64,000 nucleotides of DNA from Prorocentrum cordatum (Eukaryota > Sar > Dinophyceae > Prorocentrales > Prorocentraceae), in contig CAUYUJ010009447.1 of the NCBI GenBank assembly GCA_963575745.1, positions 193,684 through 257,683 of the forward strand, written 5' to 3'. Positions 40,169 to 50,379 of the stretch are shown here, piece after piece; position 1 is the stretch's first letter, and every line of letters begins with the position of its first letter. Both the position numbers and the translations under genes were made by a program. The notes under the pieces were generated by a model. It searched no databases, was not told the origin of the DNA, and worked only from the letters and a program-made list of their open reading frames with translations.

Positions 40169-41786
40169 CTACTCCTCGACCTCGTCCTCGTTGGTCAGGT
40201 CCTCCGGCGTCGCCGCGACGACTGCGCCCCGCCATGAGCGCCCCCCTCTTCTCGTCCGACTCGCGGAGAAGTCGGGGCCGCCATTGCTCTCCTGAGCCAG
40301 CGTGGCCAGCTCCGTCTGCAGACGCTCCACCGCGATCCTCTGCGTCCTCACGCGCGCTTCCGACATCGATGCCGACCAACGCCCGCGGCGGTTGATCGTA
40401 GCCCTGTCGCGGCCAAGCGCCGCCGCTGCACTCGTTATGCCGCAACTCTCGACGCGCTCCGCCCAGAAGCGATTGGCAGCGTCGCCGAGGTGCGCGACGC
40501 CGACTACGAAGCCCCAGCCGCCCCGCGACACCTTCAGAATGCGCAAGCGCCTGCGAGCTGCGCGAGGCATCGTTCCAGCCCGGCGGCCTGTCCACAACGC
40601 CATCCAGGTAGGCCTCGGGCCCTGGGGCGAGATGCGCCTCCTCTGGCCAGGAAGACTTCAGGTCCATCCAGATCTCCAGCCAGTTCTTCATCGAGCCGAC
40701 GGCTTCTGTACTCACGCACGCGTGGAGCGTGGTGGCCTTGCGCCCCGGCCCAGACGTCTCGGCCCGCGCCTGTCCGAGGCGCAGCCCGCGCGCCTGCAAC
40801 TGGACCTCGTCGGCGCGCTTCGCGCCGTCGCAGCGCAGCCGCCACGAAGCAACGAAGCGCCCCCACGCCGCCACCAGCATGACCACGACCTCGGGCGCCT
40901 ACGCCACGACGGCAGACCCGCGGTCGCAAGCCAGCGCGACCGCCATCTGCTTCTCCGAGCCGACGACCAACAGGTGGTTGTCTAGAGGGAGCTTCGCGGG
41001 GGCCCTGCCGATCTCTTCGAACGAGCCGAGGACGTCGACCACCGACGCGAACGCAGTCTTCTGAGGAGGCTCCGCAGCTCGCGCCTCCAGGTAGCCCGCG
41101 ACGTCGGCGCCCCCCCGCGGCCGAGCCCCGCTCGCAGCTGCCCCAGCCGATGCCGCAGCGCCGCCACTCGGCCAGCGCGCTCAGCAGCGTCGCCGCGCGC
41201 CTGCCCGCCGCCAAGCACCCCCGACGTTTTTGGGCGTCCCCGGATATCCTCGAGCTCCACTACCACTGGGAGCTGCGGGCTGCAGAGCCTCTCGACCCCT
41301 GGAACCAGGCCCGCTTGGCCCCTTCGATCTGGGCTAGCGCGCCCGGCGGGGCACCCTGGGCCCGCGCCCGGTCGGGGCGCGTCGGCCGCCGCGCCGCGGC
41401 AGGCCGCGCAGGCAGCGGGATCGCTCCGCTGCAGGCCGCCTCTTCTGGCGCCTGCTGCTGTGCCGGCCCCCGGCGCTTGGCGAGCTCCCCCTGCAAGGGT
41501 CCCCGCCAGCAGCAGCGCCAGCGGCAGTCGGCCCACTGCTCCGCGGCCGCCACCGCAATCGGCAGCAGCGGCCAGCATACTCCTGCATCAGGACGCCCGC
41601 CTCCTGGCCGATCGCTGGCGCGACGCCGCCGACGACCTCCGAGCCCAGAGTGCGAGCCAGCTCGATCGGCTCGAAGTGGTCCACGGATGGACCTGCTTCC
41701 ACCACCACCGTCAGTTGGAGGGGGGAAGAAGGTGCAGGACGAGGAGGAGGAGGACGAAGAGGAGGGGGAGGAGACGATGTACCCAA
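40169..41786 (-). pseudogene. Degenerate coding region of unknown, probably retroelement, origin
   Basis: Three minus-strand stretches look protein-like but lie in different frames. About 41735-41590 has LTVVVEAGPSVDHFEPIELA and LGSEVVGGVAPAIGQEAGV. About 40800-40600 has ATTLHACVSTEAVGSMKNW and LAPGPEAYLDG. 40570-40169 has LRILKVSRGGWGFVVG and LGDAANRFWAERVESCG, ending with an acidic tail. The order could reflect one frameshifted protein. No catalytic motif seen. It lies just downstream of LINE 2 on the same strand. Confidence 0.3.
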
Positions 41787-41877
41787 GAAGAGGAGGAGGA
41801 GGCGGAGGAGAAGGAGGAGAAGGAGCAGGAGCAGGGGGAGGCGGTGGTGGAGGAGGAGGTGGAGGTGGAGGAGGAGA

Positions 41878-41919
<42 letters not shown>

Positions 41920-41922
41920 AGG
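41738..41922 (+). repeat. GGA/GCA-GGA microsatellite (downstream edge of LINE 2)
   Basis: GAGGAGGAGG grading into GGAGCAGGAGCAGG. The tract ends where LINE 2's 3' region begins. Confidence 0.9.
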
Positions 41923-42078
41923 TCCCGAGCGATGAAGGAAGCTTCTGGTGCCCAAACGCCCCTCAGCAGAGGGAAAACATAAACTGCGCTGCACTAGGCA
42001 GTGCAACGCGCAGTTCCTCCGCGCCGTGACAGCCCCGACAGTGCTTGAAACCAAGGGTGGAGCTTATACGGCACGGGC

Positions 42079-43581
42079 TCAATCTGGCAAGGGTTTTCCA
42101 GGCCGAGGGTGCATGTGCCTCATCAAACGTGCAACAGCCTGCTCTTGATTGGCACGGGTCGATGGCACCTCACTAGCACCAACACAGATCTTATCAAACT
42201 TCCTGTTTCGACCCTGGCTTATGGAATAAGCCCCGCACGCAAGACAAATAAGGTGGGGCCCGAACCTCTCGGCCACGTGCCCGAGCCTCTTCAAAATCGA
42301 AATCTCAGGATCATCCCCACCTCCGTCCTCAGCGACGACAACGACCCCCCCCTCCCCCATGGCGGCTGCGGCGTCCCTGCGCCTGGCCTCGGGCCCAGCA
42401 TGGCCAGGGGCTGGGCCTCCAGCAGCGAGAAGAGCCTGTACCACGGCCTCCGACGGCGGCCGATGCGCCTCGGGGGTGCAAGAGAAGAACCTGTGCGCGG
42501 CGGCTCTCTCTCTGGGGGCGGGTTCGCACGGTCGGCCTCGCAGTGCTTTCCAAGAACCAGCAGTGCGAGACCAGCGATTACAGACTTGGCACTTGAATTC
42601 GTTGAGCCTATCGCAAACCAAGGAATCATGCGCCTCGATGGCCAAGGTCGGCGCAGGAGGGGGAGCTCTCGGGGCCTCAGGGTTGCCCGCCTTCGGCTGA
42701 AGCTCATCAACCCTCCTCGCAACAGTTCTGGCCATCCACGTAAAACATTCAGCGCCCTTGCTCGCCTGTCGGAGCCTGCCGCTGTAGTTATCTCCAAGCA
42801 CTTTGGCAACTGCAATCGATCGAGCTCCTTTTTTGGCGAAGTAGTCAGCCCAATCGTTGCCAATCAAATCGAGAAGTTCTGCAGAGTGATCTGCTAAAAC
42901 GTGCTCCTCTGCGCGGTGCGCTGGTACCCACGAGAAACGGGGCGGCTCGGAGTCAAGCCCTTGATCAGCGTGCAAGGAATGCAGGGAGCGCCAAACCGAG
43001 GCATGACGAGACCGCGCCGACTCGTTACGGGGGCCCCAATTGTTTCCAGCTCGCACCAGGGAGAGATGATCAGACACAATGGTTGTGTCCACTTCTGCAC
43101 ATTTGACTGCCATGATTGTCGCAAACTATTCCGTTCTTGGCACCGTCTGAACTGCAACTGGCAAGCCACCGTAGACAGCGCGCAAGATTATGCCTGACGC
43201 GTCGAGTTCAATCACTGACCATCCACATCTGGTCAGGCCTGGATGCGAGGAGGCCAGGCCCGACCCGTCAGTGCACACCCGAGACCCCTACTCACCACGC
43301 CAATCTCCCCACCCATACACAGGCAGCGTAGCAGGAGGGGGCTCAGGACAGGGCGGAGCGGGCGGCAGCCCATAGCGCATATGAAACAGATCGAGACCCT
43401 CAAGGCTCTGACCAAGCCCTTCGATCATGCCCTGCCTATGCTCCAAGACATCGTCAGGGGGTCTCTCGTCCTCAGGAACGTTAAAAGCCTCCGCACATCC
43501 AAACCACTGGTGGCCCTCAGTGCCTGGAACCTGGCGACACATAAAGCACAGCGGGTCCTTACGGAGGTCACTAGAGTGCAA
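42079..43581 (-). pseudogene. LINE 2 zinc knuckle, RNase H and C-terminal zinc fingers
   Basis: One frame with two in-frame TAG stops (43288-43290 and about 43132). Before the first stop: DPLCFMCRQVPGTEGHQWFGC, a CX2CX7HX4C-type knuckle. Between the stops: VCTDGSGL (first RNase H Asp) and GWSVIELDASG, then TVPRTE (Glu), directly followed by TAG. After it, from the ATG at 43113: TTIVSDHLSLV (second Asp), FSWVPAHRAEEH (His) and GNDWADYFAKKGA (last Asp). Then two Cys pairs, FKCQVCNRW and LICLACGAY, and a terminal LMRHMHPRPGKPLPD. The full catalytic set is still readable, so the stops appear recent. Confidence 0.88.
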
Positions 43582-44440
43582 CCTGACAGGCGTCCAAACG
43601 CCTGAGGCCCAAAGAGTCCTTAGGGCCCCGCTCCTGCTCGCATTTTATCTTCAAAACCGAATTCCGCATCGCTCGGAGCCAGCGAGATTCTGACACACTG
43701 TCAGGGAAGTGGGCAAGGATTCTAGCTTCTTGCCAGCGTCGCATGCCCGCCTCCAACAGCAACTTGACGTCACATGGGCACACGCTCCTTAAATCAATGG
43801 CTTGCCCACGGTCTGATCGCAGGACAGTGGGCGCCAGCACCGACCACCCCGCCCGGAGCAAAGACAGCCAGACCGACGAGATCGGACCCCGCGCCCAGCC
43901 CCAAGAGACGCGATTATCCAGGCGCTCCTTGATTTCGCTCCAGGCTTTGTGCAATCGTGAAAAAAGGCACTTTGTTCTGCCATATATAGGCGGAGAATCT
44001 TATAACAATGCTGGTGGTCGCATCGTAGATTGGGTCAAACTTCGGGTCCGATTGCGTGGCTAAATACAGCGTGAAGCTCGACTTGGGCTTCGCGCCCACA
44101 AGAGTTCCAGCAACCGTTCGGGGCTCTCGTATATCCGCGTCCGAAATCCCCGAGACACCCGCGCCGTGGCCAGCAGCTGGTAGGGGCCCCGCTCTCCATA
44201 ACGTACGCACCGCCTGGCCAGCAGCGTGCTTCAGCCCCATAAGCTTGCGCCTTTTGGGCTGCGTGTTTCTGAGGCGAGCCTTCTCCTGGATACGGAGGAC
44301 GCGCGTGCCGTGCATATCGTGTCCTAGGTTTCGCATCGCTGTCTTGGATCGCAGGCCCTGGCTGGCAACGAGCTTGGCAAATCTATCACGACCGCACCGC
44401 GCGGTTGCAACAAAGCCGCTCTTATCAGGCTTGCACTATC
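43571..44440 (-). pseudogene. LINE 2 region between RT and zinc knuckle
   Basis: Two overlapping minus frames carry the post-RT part. 44336-43914 has MRNLGHDMHGTRVLRIQEK, KRRKLMGLKHAAGQAVRTL and HGAGVSGISDADI. 43954-43571 has MHKAWSEIKERLDNRVSW and RGPISSVWLSLLRAGWS. These match the conserved middle section of this retrotransposon lineage. A one-base insertion near 44433 ends the RT frame, and further shifts occur near 43930 and 43575. Confidence 0.75.
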
Positions 44441-45348
44441 AGACCTAGCGGGGGCACGTCCTCTCCGAACGTGCGAACCGCCCTGGCAAGTTCACGAGCA
44501 TCTTCGCCCCTCCCACTCGAAGCACTACCCGCCCGTCCCCCCGACCAATGAAAGCTCGCATCATCGATCAAATCCCGTGGGGTTACATTTGGGCACAGCT
44601 GCTGCACTGCTACAAGGCTACGGTACAGCAATACCTGCAACATGGTAGTGGCCAGGGAACAACCTGCTAGAATTCCCTGGTTAGAGGAGACGGGGAAGGA
44701 GAGGCTAGCGAAGGCACGGAGAGAGCGAGGTTGGAGGTAAGATTGAATGGCCATCCAGGCCAACCGAATAGGAGAGCGAACCGCTCTAGCTTCCTCTAAT
44801 AGCTTATATAGAATGACCATGTCATCGCATTTCTTCATGCCGACGAAAACGGTCAAGCTATCTTCTCCATTCTCGTGAGCAATCCCAGCATCTAAATTCA
44901 ACGAGGCTGCACTGTCTGAGGAGGATCGCCCTTCGCCTACTCCCCAGATGCTGTCAAGCGGGTGCGCACATTCCCACTCAGTGGCCAGACTTCTGCGAAT
45001 CCGACCCCATATTCTGAGCAAGGTCTGGATCAACGCAATCAACCGACATCCACCCGTTGGTTTGGGGAGTCGGACTAATTGCGTCAGCAATCGATCGGAC
45101 GGCCACTGCCCTAAATCTTCGCAACGCATAAACAGGTGACCGAGGCGCGCCAAACCAGCATCGCTTACAAAGAGCGAGCTGCGGGGTGAAAAGTCAAATT
45201 GGCCGATTCCCGCATTCCACGGGAACTTGAGGAAGGCATCTCTGATCATCTGAACCGAAATAGGGGGAAAGGGGCTCCCACGGGTCAAAATCAGCAGGGC
45301 GCTCAGGGGCCTCAACCCCGTGCTCATTCCAGATGCCCCCCCACTCAC
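44425..45348 (-). pseudogene. LINE 2 reverse transcriptase
   Basis: 307-codon frame. Visible RT motifs: LTQLVRLPKPTGGCRLIAL (template-entry region), SNQGILAGCSLATTM (motif B) and RDLIDDASFHW (motif C, Asp pair 262-263). Motif A is degraded: the segment FVGMKKCDDMVILYKLLEEA stands where DLTKAF-type residues are expected. The frame ends at a stop near 44427 caused by an extra base. Entry is by frameshift near 45235 from the linker frame. Confidence 0.85.
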
Positions 45349-46057
45349 GCATAGCTCTGTCCGCCAGGTGATACGGTTGAGCTTCTGTGTTGGCTAGCAT
45401 GTTGGCTGTGTATACCTCCTGCAACGCACGGCCTCGAGCATGTCGGCGTGCGAAGCGCGCGCCACCTTTAAACGAAGCTGCAGCCCACTTCTTCCAAGCG
45501 GCGGCGGCGGCATCAGCCTGCTGCTCAGCTTGGCCTTCTGCAGTGCTTAGAATCGAATCTATCAGCTCCTCGAAGTCAGGTTTGACAAGAGACTCCAAAC
45601 CAGCTGTGAAAAGTTCTTGCTCGGCCCTGGGGGGAACTTGGATCTCCGAAATTTTACTGGTTTTATCCGTGAAACGCGCGAGCTCCAGGAACATCTTAGC
45701 AACCTTGCTATAAAGCGCGTCCGAAGCTACTCCACGCTCGCACTGGTGTCGCAACAAGGTGACTACATTGGCTAACGCCTCCTTCGAGCGCCTGAGGTGC
45801 CGGGCCCATCTGGCCGTCGCACTCAAGGCTTCTGCTGCACTAGCATGGGTCCTTTGCAGGGGCGGTTTCCACTGCACTTTGGTTTCGGCAAACTCCACGG
45901 GTCCAGCTCTACCGACATACTGGTCTGCCGCCTGGTCTACAATGTCATGCCGTCCTAACAGCTCGAGCTCCAACTGGGATAGCACTGCGCCCCAGGCGAC
46001 CTGCAGCGAAGAGTTGTCAACCGCCCCCCCCCGCCAAAGCCTTCCACCCCGCCCCAA
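45194..46057 (-). pseudogene. LINE 2 linker between endonuclease and RT
   Basis: 287-codon frame of helical, charged sequence (LSATARWARHLRRSKEA, WKKWAAASFKGGARFARR). It begins near a run of C residues (46020-46032), where the endonuclease frame is lost, so slippage or a consensus error in the homopolymer could explain that break. Confidence 0.7.
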
Positions 46058-46059
46058 CG

Positions 46060-46870
46060 AAGAGGAAGCCTGGAACAGCCTACTTTCGGCACTCTCGGGG
46101 CAGACTTTGGGCCGCGAAGCTCGCGAGCCCAGAGAGGCTGATCCTTGCCCGTCATGCTCAGACAGACAGGGAGGTGAGGAAAGGTAGCCGCGTTTTCCTG
46201 GACCTCAGCTTGGCCCGCGCGGGCCATCAGATTTTCCGACACCAAAAAATGGTCGATCCTGGACCCAGGGATGGATTGCCGACAAGTAGTGGCAGCCGTC
46301 GGCTTAATGACCCCTCCTAGGGCCTGGATCCAACCGGTGTCTGCAAGCTCTTGGAACTCCATGTGAAAACCTCCGCCTACAATCCAATCGTGACCTGCAT
46401 GATTAAATTTGGCGAGAAACGAACAGAGCTCTTGCCATATATTGACATTCCGATCTGACCAGCCTTCGCCCACGCACAAGTACAGGCTGATATAAATGAA
46501 GCCACCGGGCACTCCCCAGTGCACGTGGCCTGCGACAGCTCGGCCGTCTGCAAAACTGGGGGCAGGCAGAAAAGGAGGCTGAGTGATTGGCACGCGCGCT
46601 GGGGCCAGAATGGTCAAGCCACTCTGATTGCCCTCGCCTTGCCCTGAGGGCCTCGCAGCGGCCCACACTCCTTTCCAGCCCATGTCCAGCGCCGCGTGTT
46701 GAGCATCAGCCAGCCAGTCTGGGGGGGCATGGTGTTCCTGGATGGCGACCACCACATGTGTGCTCTTGTCGAGGAATCTGAGCATCTGCTTCTCGTCCGA
46801 GGCATTCAGGGCACAGACCAGCCCCTTGATGTGACCAGCCTTGCCCTCAGCCTTGTCATCGTTGTCGCCA
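46060..46870 (-). pseudogene. LINE 2 APE-type endonuclease
   Basis: Part of an open minus frame (48606-45955). Endonuclease/exonuclease/phosphatase fold motifs in order: VVAIQEHHAP (catalytic Glu), WIVGGGFHMEF, GSRIDHFLVS, and FPHLPVCLSM (catalytic His region). The third motif normally reads GGDFN; here Asp is Gly and Asn is His, which would remove a catalytic residue. This enzyme would nick target DNA to prime reverse transcription. Confidence 0.82.
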
Positions 46871-46914
46871 GGCGCGGCCGCTGCTCCAGTGGCGGCCTCT
46901 CCCGACGCAGCAGG

Positions 46915-47100
46915 GGCAACGACCGCCCTCCTCGCGGAGGCCCTGCGAGTGCGGCTGCCCTGAGGCGCGGCACTCCCGACTGCCCCAGCGGCCACCGATG
47001 GCGGCAAGCAACCAGGCGTCATCGCAGCGGGGGCTGCCACCCTCCTCGCGGAGGCCCCGCGAGTGCGGCTGCCCGCAGGCGCGGCACTCCCAACTGCTCC
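46915..47100 (-). repeat. Internal tandem duplication in LINE 2
   Basis: A segment with CCTCCTCGCGGAGGCC, GCGAGTGCGGCTGCC and GGCGCGGCACTCCC occurs twice, 114 bases apart, encoding a repeated Gly/Ala/Ser/Arg-rich linker before the endonuclease. Confidence 0.8.
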
Positions 47101-47143
47101 ACTCCTGGAGTGGCAGTCAGGCGATTGGAGAGGCACGGCGCCG

Positions 47144-47362
47144 TCAGCGCCCTTGGCCTTGAACAGCGGGTTGGCATGAATGCGGCCTGCCGCCGCCCCT
47201 GTCGTAGATGCCATTGCACACGAGCTGCGCAACGGCCATATCAACACCAGGATCCTCCAGGCACTCCAGCGGATACCCGAACGGGACCTGGCAATCCTCC
47301 CAGTCCCAGCAATCGACGTACAAGAGGTAGCCGAAATCATCGTGCTTGTGTGAGAGCCACAA
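47144..47362 (-). pseudogene. LINE 2 short conserved-looking segment in a third frame
   Basis: Frame with WLSHKHDDFGYLLYVDCWDW and FGYPLECLEDPGVDMAV, protein-like and low in repeats. It bridges the N-terminal frame (ends 47402) and the endonuclease frame (entered near 47215), so two frameshifts surround it. Confidence 0.5.
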
Positions 47363-47401
47363 CCATACCTCCCATCAACCCCTGGGGACCTGCACGGAGA
47401 G

Positions 47402-48631
47402 TCATCGCGCTGGCGGGAGGGGGTCGTGGCTCCCACAAGGCGGCCATGAGCTTGACTCAGCTCGTCTTGCCTTCTTCTGCATACGCCACTTACCGACGCC
47501 CTCGTACATCTTGCGAACCTGCCCGCGAACATCTTCTTCTTTCTCTCGCACGTTAACCCCATACGCCTGCAAGAACTCGCGCATCTCATCGACGTCGGCC
47601 TCGTCCACGTTGGGGAAGTCGGGCCCCGCCTCGGCTTTGACACCGTTTTGCTGGGCCTGTTCTGACTGCGTCTCCTGAGCCTTCTTGAGCTTGGCCTCCT
47701 CAGCCAATCGCTTCTGTGAAGCTTCGAAGTCGCGCACCTCGGTGAGGATCTCACCAAGCTTGCTGGCCATCTGTCCACTGCCTCCAAGCTGTTCCAGGAT
47801 GGTACCAAGCTTCTCGACCGTGAGACCGAGCGACTCGACCATGTCCGCTTGGTGGTCGCCCTCCTTCGCTGGGCTGGCTCTCGGCACCTGCGCAGACAGA
47901 CGGGTCTGCTCAGAACTAATCTCCAGCAGCTGCGTCTCGATATACGCGATCTTAGCCCCCTCCTCATCGATTGCCTGCTGGGCCTTGAGAAGAGCTTCCT
48001 TGGCCGCAGACAACGCCTCGCCATGCTTGACCTTCCGCTGCTGGAGCTTGCTGGACTGGAATGCCAACGAGCGGAGTCGAGCAGGGACAGGTTTTGATTC
48101 TTCAAGTTCACCTCGCAATCGGCGCCGCTCCTCCTCGAGTGCCGTGCGCGCCGTCGCGAAATCCTTGTCTTTGAGCCCAGCGATGGCCCGAAGAGACGCC
48201 TCGATCTCCTCCAGCCTGGCTTTCTTCTGGACTCCCGTACTTTCTGAATGGTCGCCTTCATCCACTGCCATGGCGTTCTGGCTCTGGCCCTCCAACTTGG
48301 CGCTGGCGGCCTCCAGCTGCTTCTGCAACAACTCCATCTGATGGGCGTGCCATGGCGGGACGGCTCCTTTGCCTTGACCTTTGGACTTGGAAGGCGGAAC
48401 TGCATTCGGCCTGGGCTTGAGAAAGGCCGTGGCTTTAGCAACTCCACACTTCGCACATTGCTGCACCGTGGCACGATTCCACCATGGCGCTCCTGAAGTC
48501 GGATGTGTGCAGTAACGGCAACACCAATATTCTGCCTGCGCGCGACGCCGCTGGGCGTGACGACTGACATGACTGGAGCCACTCTGCGTTCCCATCGAAC
48601 AAGCACCCAGGAAAAGGGACAAGGTGCTCAA
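47402..48631 (-). CDS. LINE 2 N-terminal region (zinc ribbon and coiled coil)
   Basis: 409-codon frame; the likely start is the ATG at 48595 (MGTQSGSSHVSRH). Residues ~36-66 carry YWCCRYC ... VQQCAKC, a four-Cys zinc-ribbon pattern, followed by a Lys/Gly/Pro-rich stretch. Residues ~95-330 are strongly helical with long coiled-coil heptads (LEAASAKLEGQ, RSLAFQSSKLQQRKV, VEKLGTILEQLGG). A conserved-looking helix pair follows (DEADVDEMREFLQAYGVNV). It probably plays the nucleic-acid-binding role of an ORF1 or gag-like protein. The frame ends at 47402; the rest of the polyprotein continues in another frame. Confidence 0.75.
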   Translation of the reverse strand: MSTLSLFLGACSMGTQSGSSHVSRHAQRRRAQAEYWCCRYCTHPTSGAPWWNRATVQQCAKCGVAKATAFLKPRPNAVPPSKSKGQGKGAVPPWHAHQMELLQKQLEAASAKLEGQSQNAMAVDEGDHSESTGVQKKARLEEIEASLRAIAGLKDKDFATARTALEEERRRLRGELEESKPVPARLRSLAFQSSKLQQRKVKHGEALSAAKEALLKAQQAIDEEGAKIAYIETQLLEISSEQTRLSAQVPRASPAKEGDHQADMVESLGLTVEKLGTILEQLGGSGQMASKLGEILTEVRDFEASQKRLAEEAKLKKAQETQSEQAQQNGVKAEAGPDFPNVDEADVDEMREFLQAYGVNVREKEEDVRGQVRKMYEGVGKWRMQKKARRAESSSWPPCGSHDPLPPAR

Positions 48632-48741
48632 AAGAGAAAGAATGCTGCGTCGTCTGGCGACCCACGCAGCGGTGCGATGAAACCTCGGAAGTCTAGCCGC
48701 GGACTAGAGGTATCCACTTGTTCCACAGGGGAACTCAAAAC

Positions 48742-48796
48742 CTTGAGCCAGCTTGAGCCAAATATGGCTACGGACATGAGCCAAAATGGCTACGGA
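48742..48796 (-). other. Tandem dinoflagellate spliced-leader relics
   Basis: 48775-48796 contains GAGCCAAAATGGCTACGG and matches the reverse complement of the 22-nt dinoflagellate SL at 21 of 22 positions. 48752-48774 is a second copy with one inserted base. 48742-48750 (CTTGAGCCA) is a third, 5'-truncated copy. Read on minus, this is a full SL, another SL and an SL stub just upstream of LINE 2, the pattern left by repeated trans-splicing and retroposition. Confidence 0.9.
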
Positions 48797-48882
48797 GAGG
48801 AGGAGGAGGAGGAGGAGGAGGAGGAGGAGGAGGAGGAGGAGGAGGAGGAGGAAAAGGAGGAGGAGGAGGAGGAGCAGGAGGA
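48797..48882 (+). repeat. GGA microsatellite (upstream edge of LINE 2)
   Basis: Nearly pure GGA run adjoining the SL relic. The SL's 5' CC merges with the TCC phase on the minus strand. Confidence 0.95.
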
Positions 48883-48889
48883 CCCTCTC

Positions 48890-49153
48890 CCTCTCCAACT
48901 TATGGTGGTGGTGGTGGTGGTAGAAAACGAGCCCATCAGAAGTGGTGCAGGGTGGCGAGCCTGCTGGCGACCGCCAGGCCTCGCCGATCCAGCAGCTCCC
49001 GCAGGGGCTCCCTAGGCCGAGCTCGCCGCGGCGGCCCAAGCGCGCTCGGCTCCCCCCTCGGCACACAGGGCGCCTGTCGTGCGCCTCCGCCCCCGCGCCC
49101 CCCCCCCACCAGCGGGGGGACCCCCCCCTCCCGAGGCCCCGAGGAGGGCAATG
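48890..49153. other. No supported gene
   Basis: GC-rich sequence between two SL relics, beginning with a short GTG tract. On minus it follows the SL relic at 49154-49175 and may be a retroposed transcript fragment; no protein recognised. Confidence 0.3.
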
Positions 49154-49175
49154 CCTGAGCCAAAGTGGCTGCGGA
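49154..49175 (-). other. Diverged SL relic
   Basis: TGAGCCAAAGTGGCTGCGG lies within a 22-base stretch matching the SL reverse complement at 19 of 22 positions; AGAGGCGAGG follows. Confidence 0.7.
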
Positions 49176-49179
49176 GAGG

Positions 49180-49509
49180 CGAGGCCCCTCCCCCTCATGA
49201 GCATGGAGGAAGGAGGAGGAGGGTCCCGAGGGAAACGGGTCCTGGGCTCCGGGGGCCTCGGCCCCAGGACGGGCTCTTCACCCCGAGCCGTTCTCTGACA
49301 GTCCGGGGGCCCGCGGAAGGCTCCGAGAGCCCCGAGGGCGGCGACAAACCTCAGGACCCCGTTCCCTCGGGTCCCCGTTCCCCCCTGGCGACTCCTACCA
49401 CCTGCGATGGCGGATGCGGGGAGAAGGGAGAAGGAGAGAGAGGAGGCCAAGAGTCCCCCGGAGGGAAGCGCACGAGCTGGGGGGGGGGGGCGGCACTCCG
49501 AGGAGACGC
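49180..49509. other. No supported gene
   Basis: GC-rich sequence between two SL relics; frames on both strands without motifs. Confidence 0.3.
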
Positions 49510-49531
49510 CTCGAGCCAGAATGGCTACGGG
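49510..49531 (-). other. Diverged SL relic
   Basis: CGAGCCAGAATGGCTACGG lies within a stretch matching the SL reverse complement at 19 of 22 positions, immediately followed by a GGA/GAA tract. Confidence 0.7.
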
Positions 49532-49905
<374 letters not shown>

Positions 49906-50264
49906 GACGACGGATCTCCCTTAAAGGTCCAAAGGTCTACACACTCTGAGCATGCAGTCTCGGGGGGGGGGGGGCCTGGCAGGCGGGGCCAGCGAGAGGG
50001 AGGGGACGAGGAGGGACGAGGGATGGGGGAGGAGAAGGAGGAGAACGAGGAGGAGGAGGAGGAGGAGGAGGAGGAGAGACAGGACGAGGGTGGGGTTGAG
50101 CGATCATGCTAATGCTAATGCTGATGCTGATGATGATGCGCCCTAGAAGGCGGGGTCCCTGGATACCTGGCGAGGGTGAGGAGGACGAGGAGAAAGAGAG
50201 AGAGAGAGAGTTCTCTGCTACAACTCATGGAACCCCATACCATCGTGGTGTGCCTAGTGAACCG
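49906..50264. other. No gene; G-run, GGA tract and GCTAAT/GATG repeats
   Basis: G-run at ~49963, GGA tract 50030-50090, GCTAATGCTAATGCTGATG near 50106-50136, and AGAGAGAG near 50197. Confidence 0.6.
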
Positions 50265-50372
50265 ACGCAAATCGGTGCCAGTCGACGCTAAATCGACGCT
50301 ACTCGACGCTACATCGACGCTGCCACATTGACTACCAGACGCTAATCGACGCTAACCCACCGTAACATCGAA
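50265..50372 (+). repeat. TCGACGCTA minisatellite
   Basis: Six or more imperfect units of TCGACGCTAA / TCGACGCTAC. Two units of the same motif occur at 16655-16675. Confidence 0.8.
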
Positions 50373-50379
50373 ACTGAGA

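Larger units (their letters stand above)
41923..48796 (-). mobile_element. Near full-length non-LTR retrotransposon (LINE 2) with SL relics at its 5' end
   Basis: Minus-strand element about 6.9 kb long. From 5' to 3': two SL relics plus a third partial one (48742-48796), a ~110-base leader, a zinc-finger/coiled-coil N-terminal region, an APE-type endonuclease, a linker, reverse transcriptase, a zinc knuckle, RNase H, and C-terminal zinc fingers. It is bounded on both sides by GGA (TCC on minus) microsatellites. The frame is broken by several frameshifts and at least two in-frame TAG codons. The SL relics suggest that a trans-spliced transcript was reverse-transcribed into this site; the exact 3' boundary is uncertain. 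Confidence 0.85.

Noticed and set aside
46696-48341. Plus-strand ORFs of 218-286 codons inside LINE 2
   Set aside because: Antisense to the zinc-ribbon, coiled-coil and endonuclease frames.
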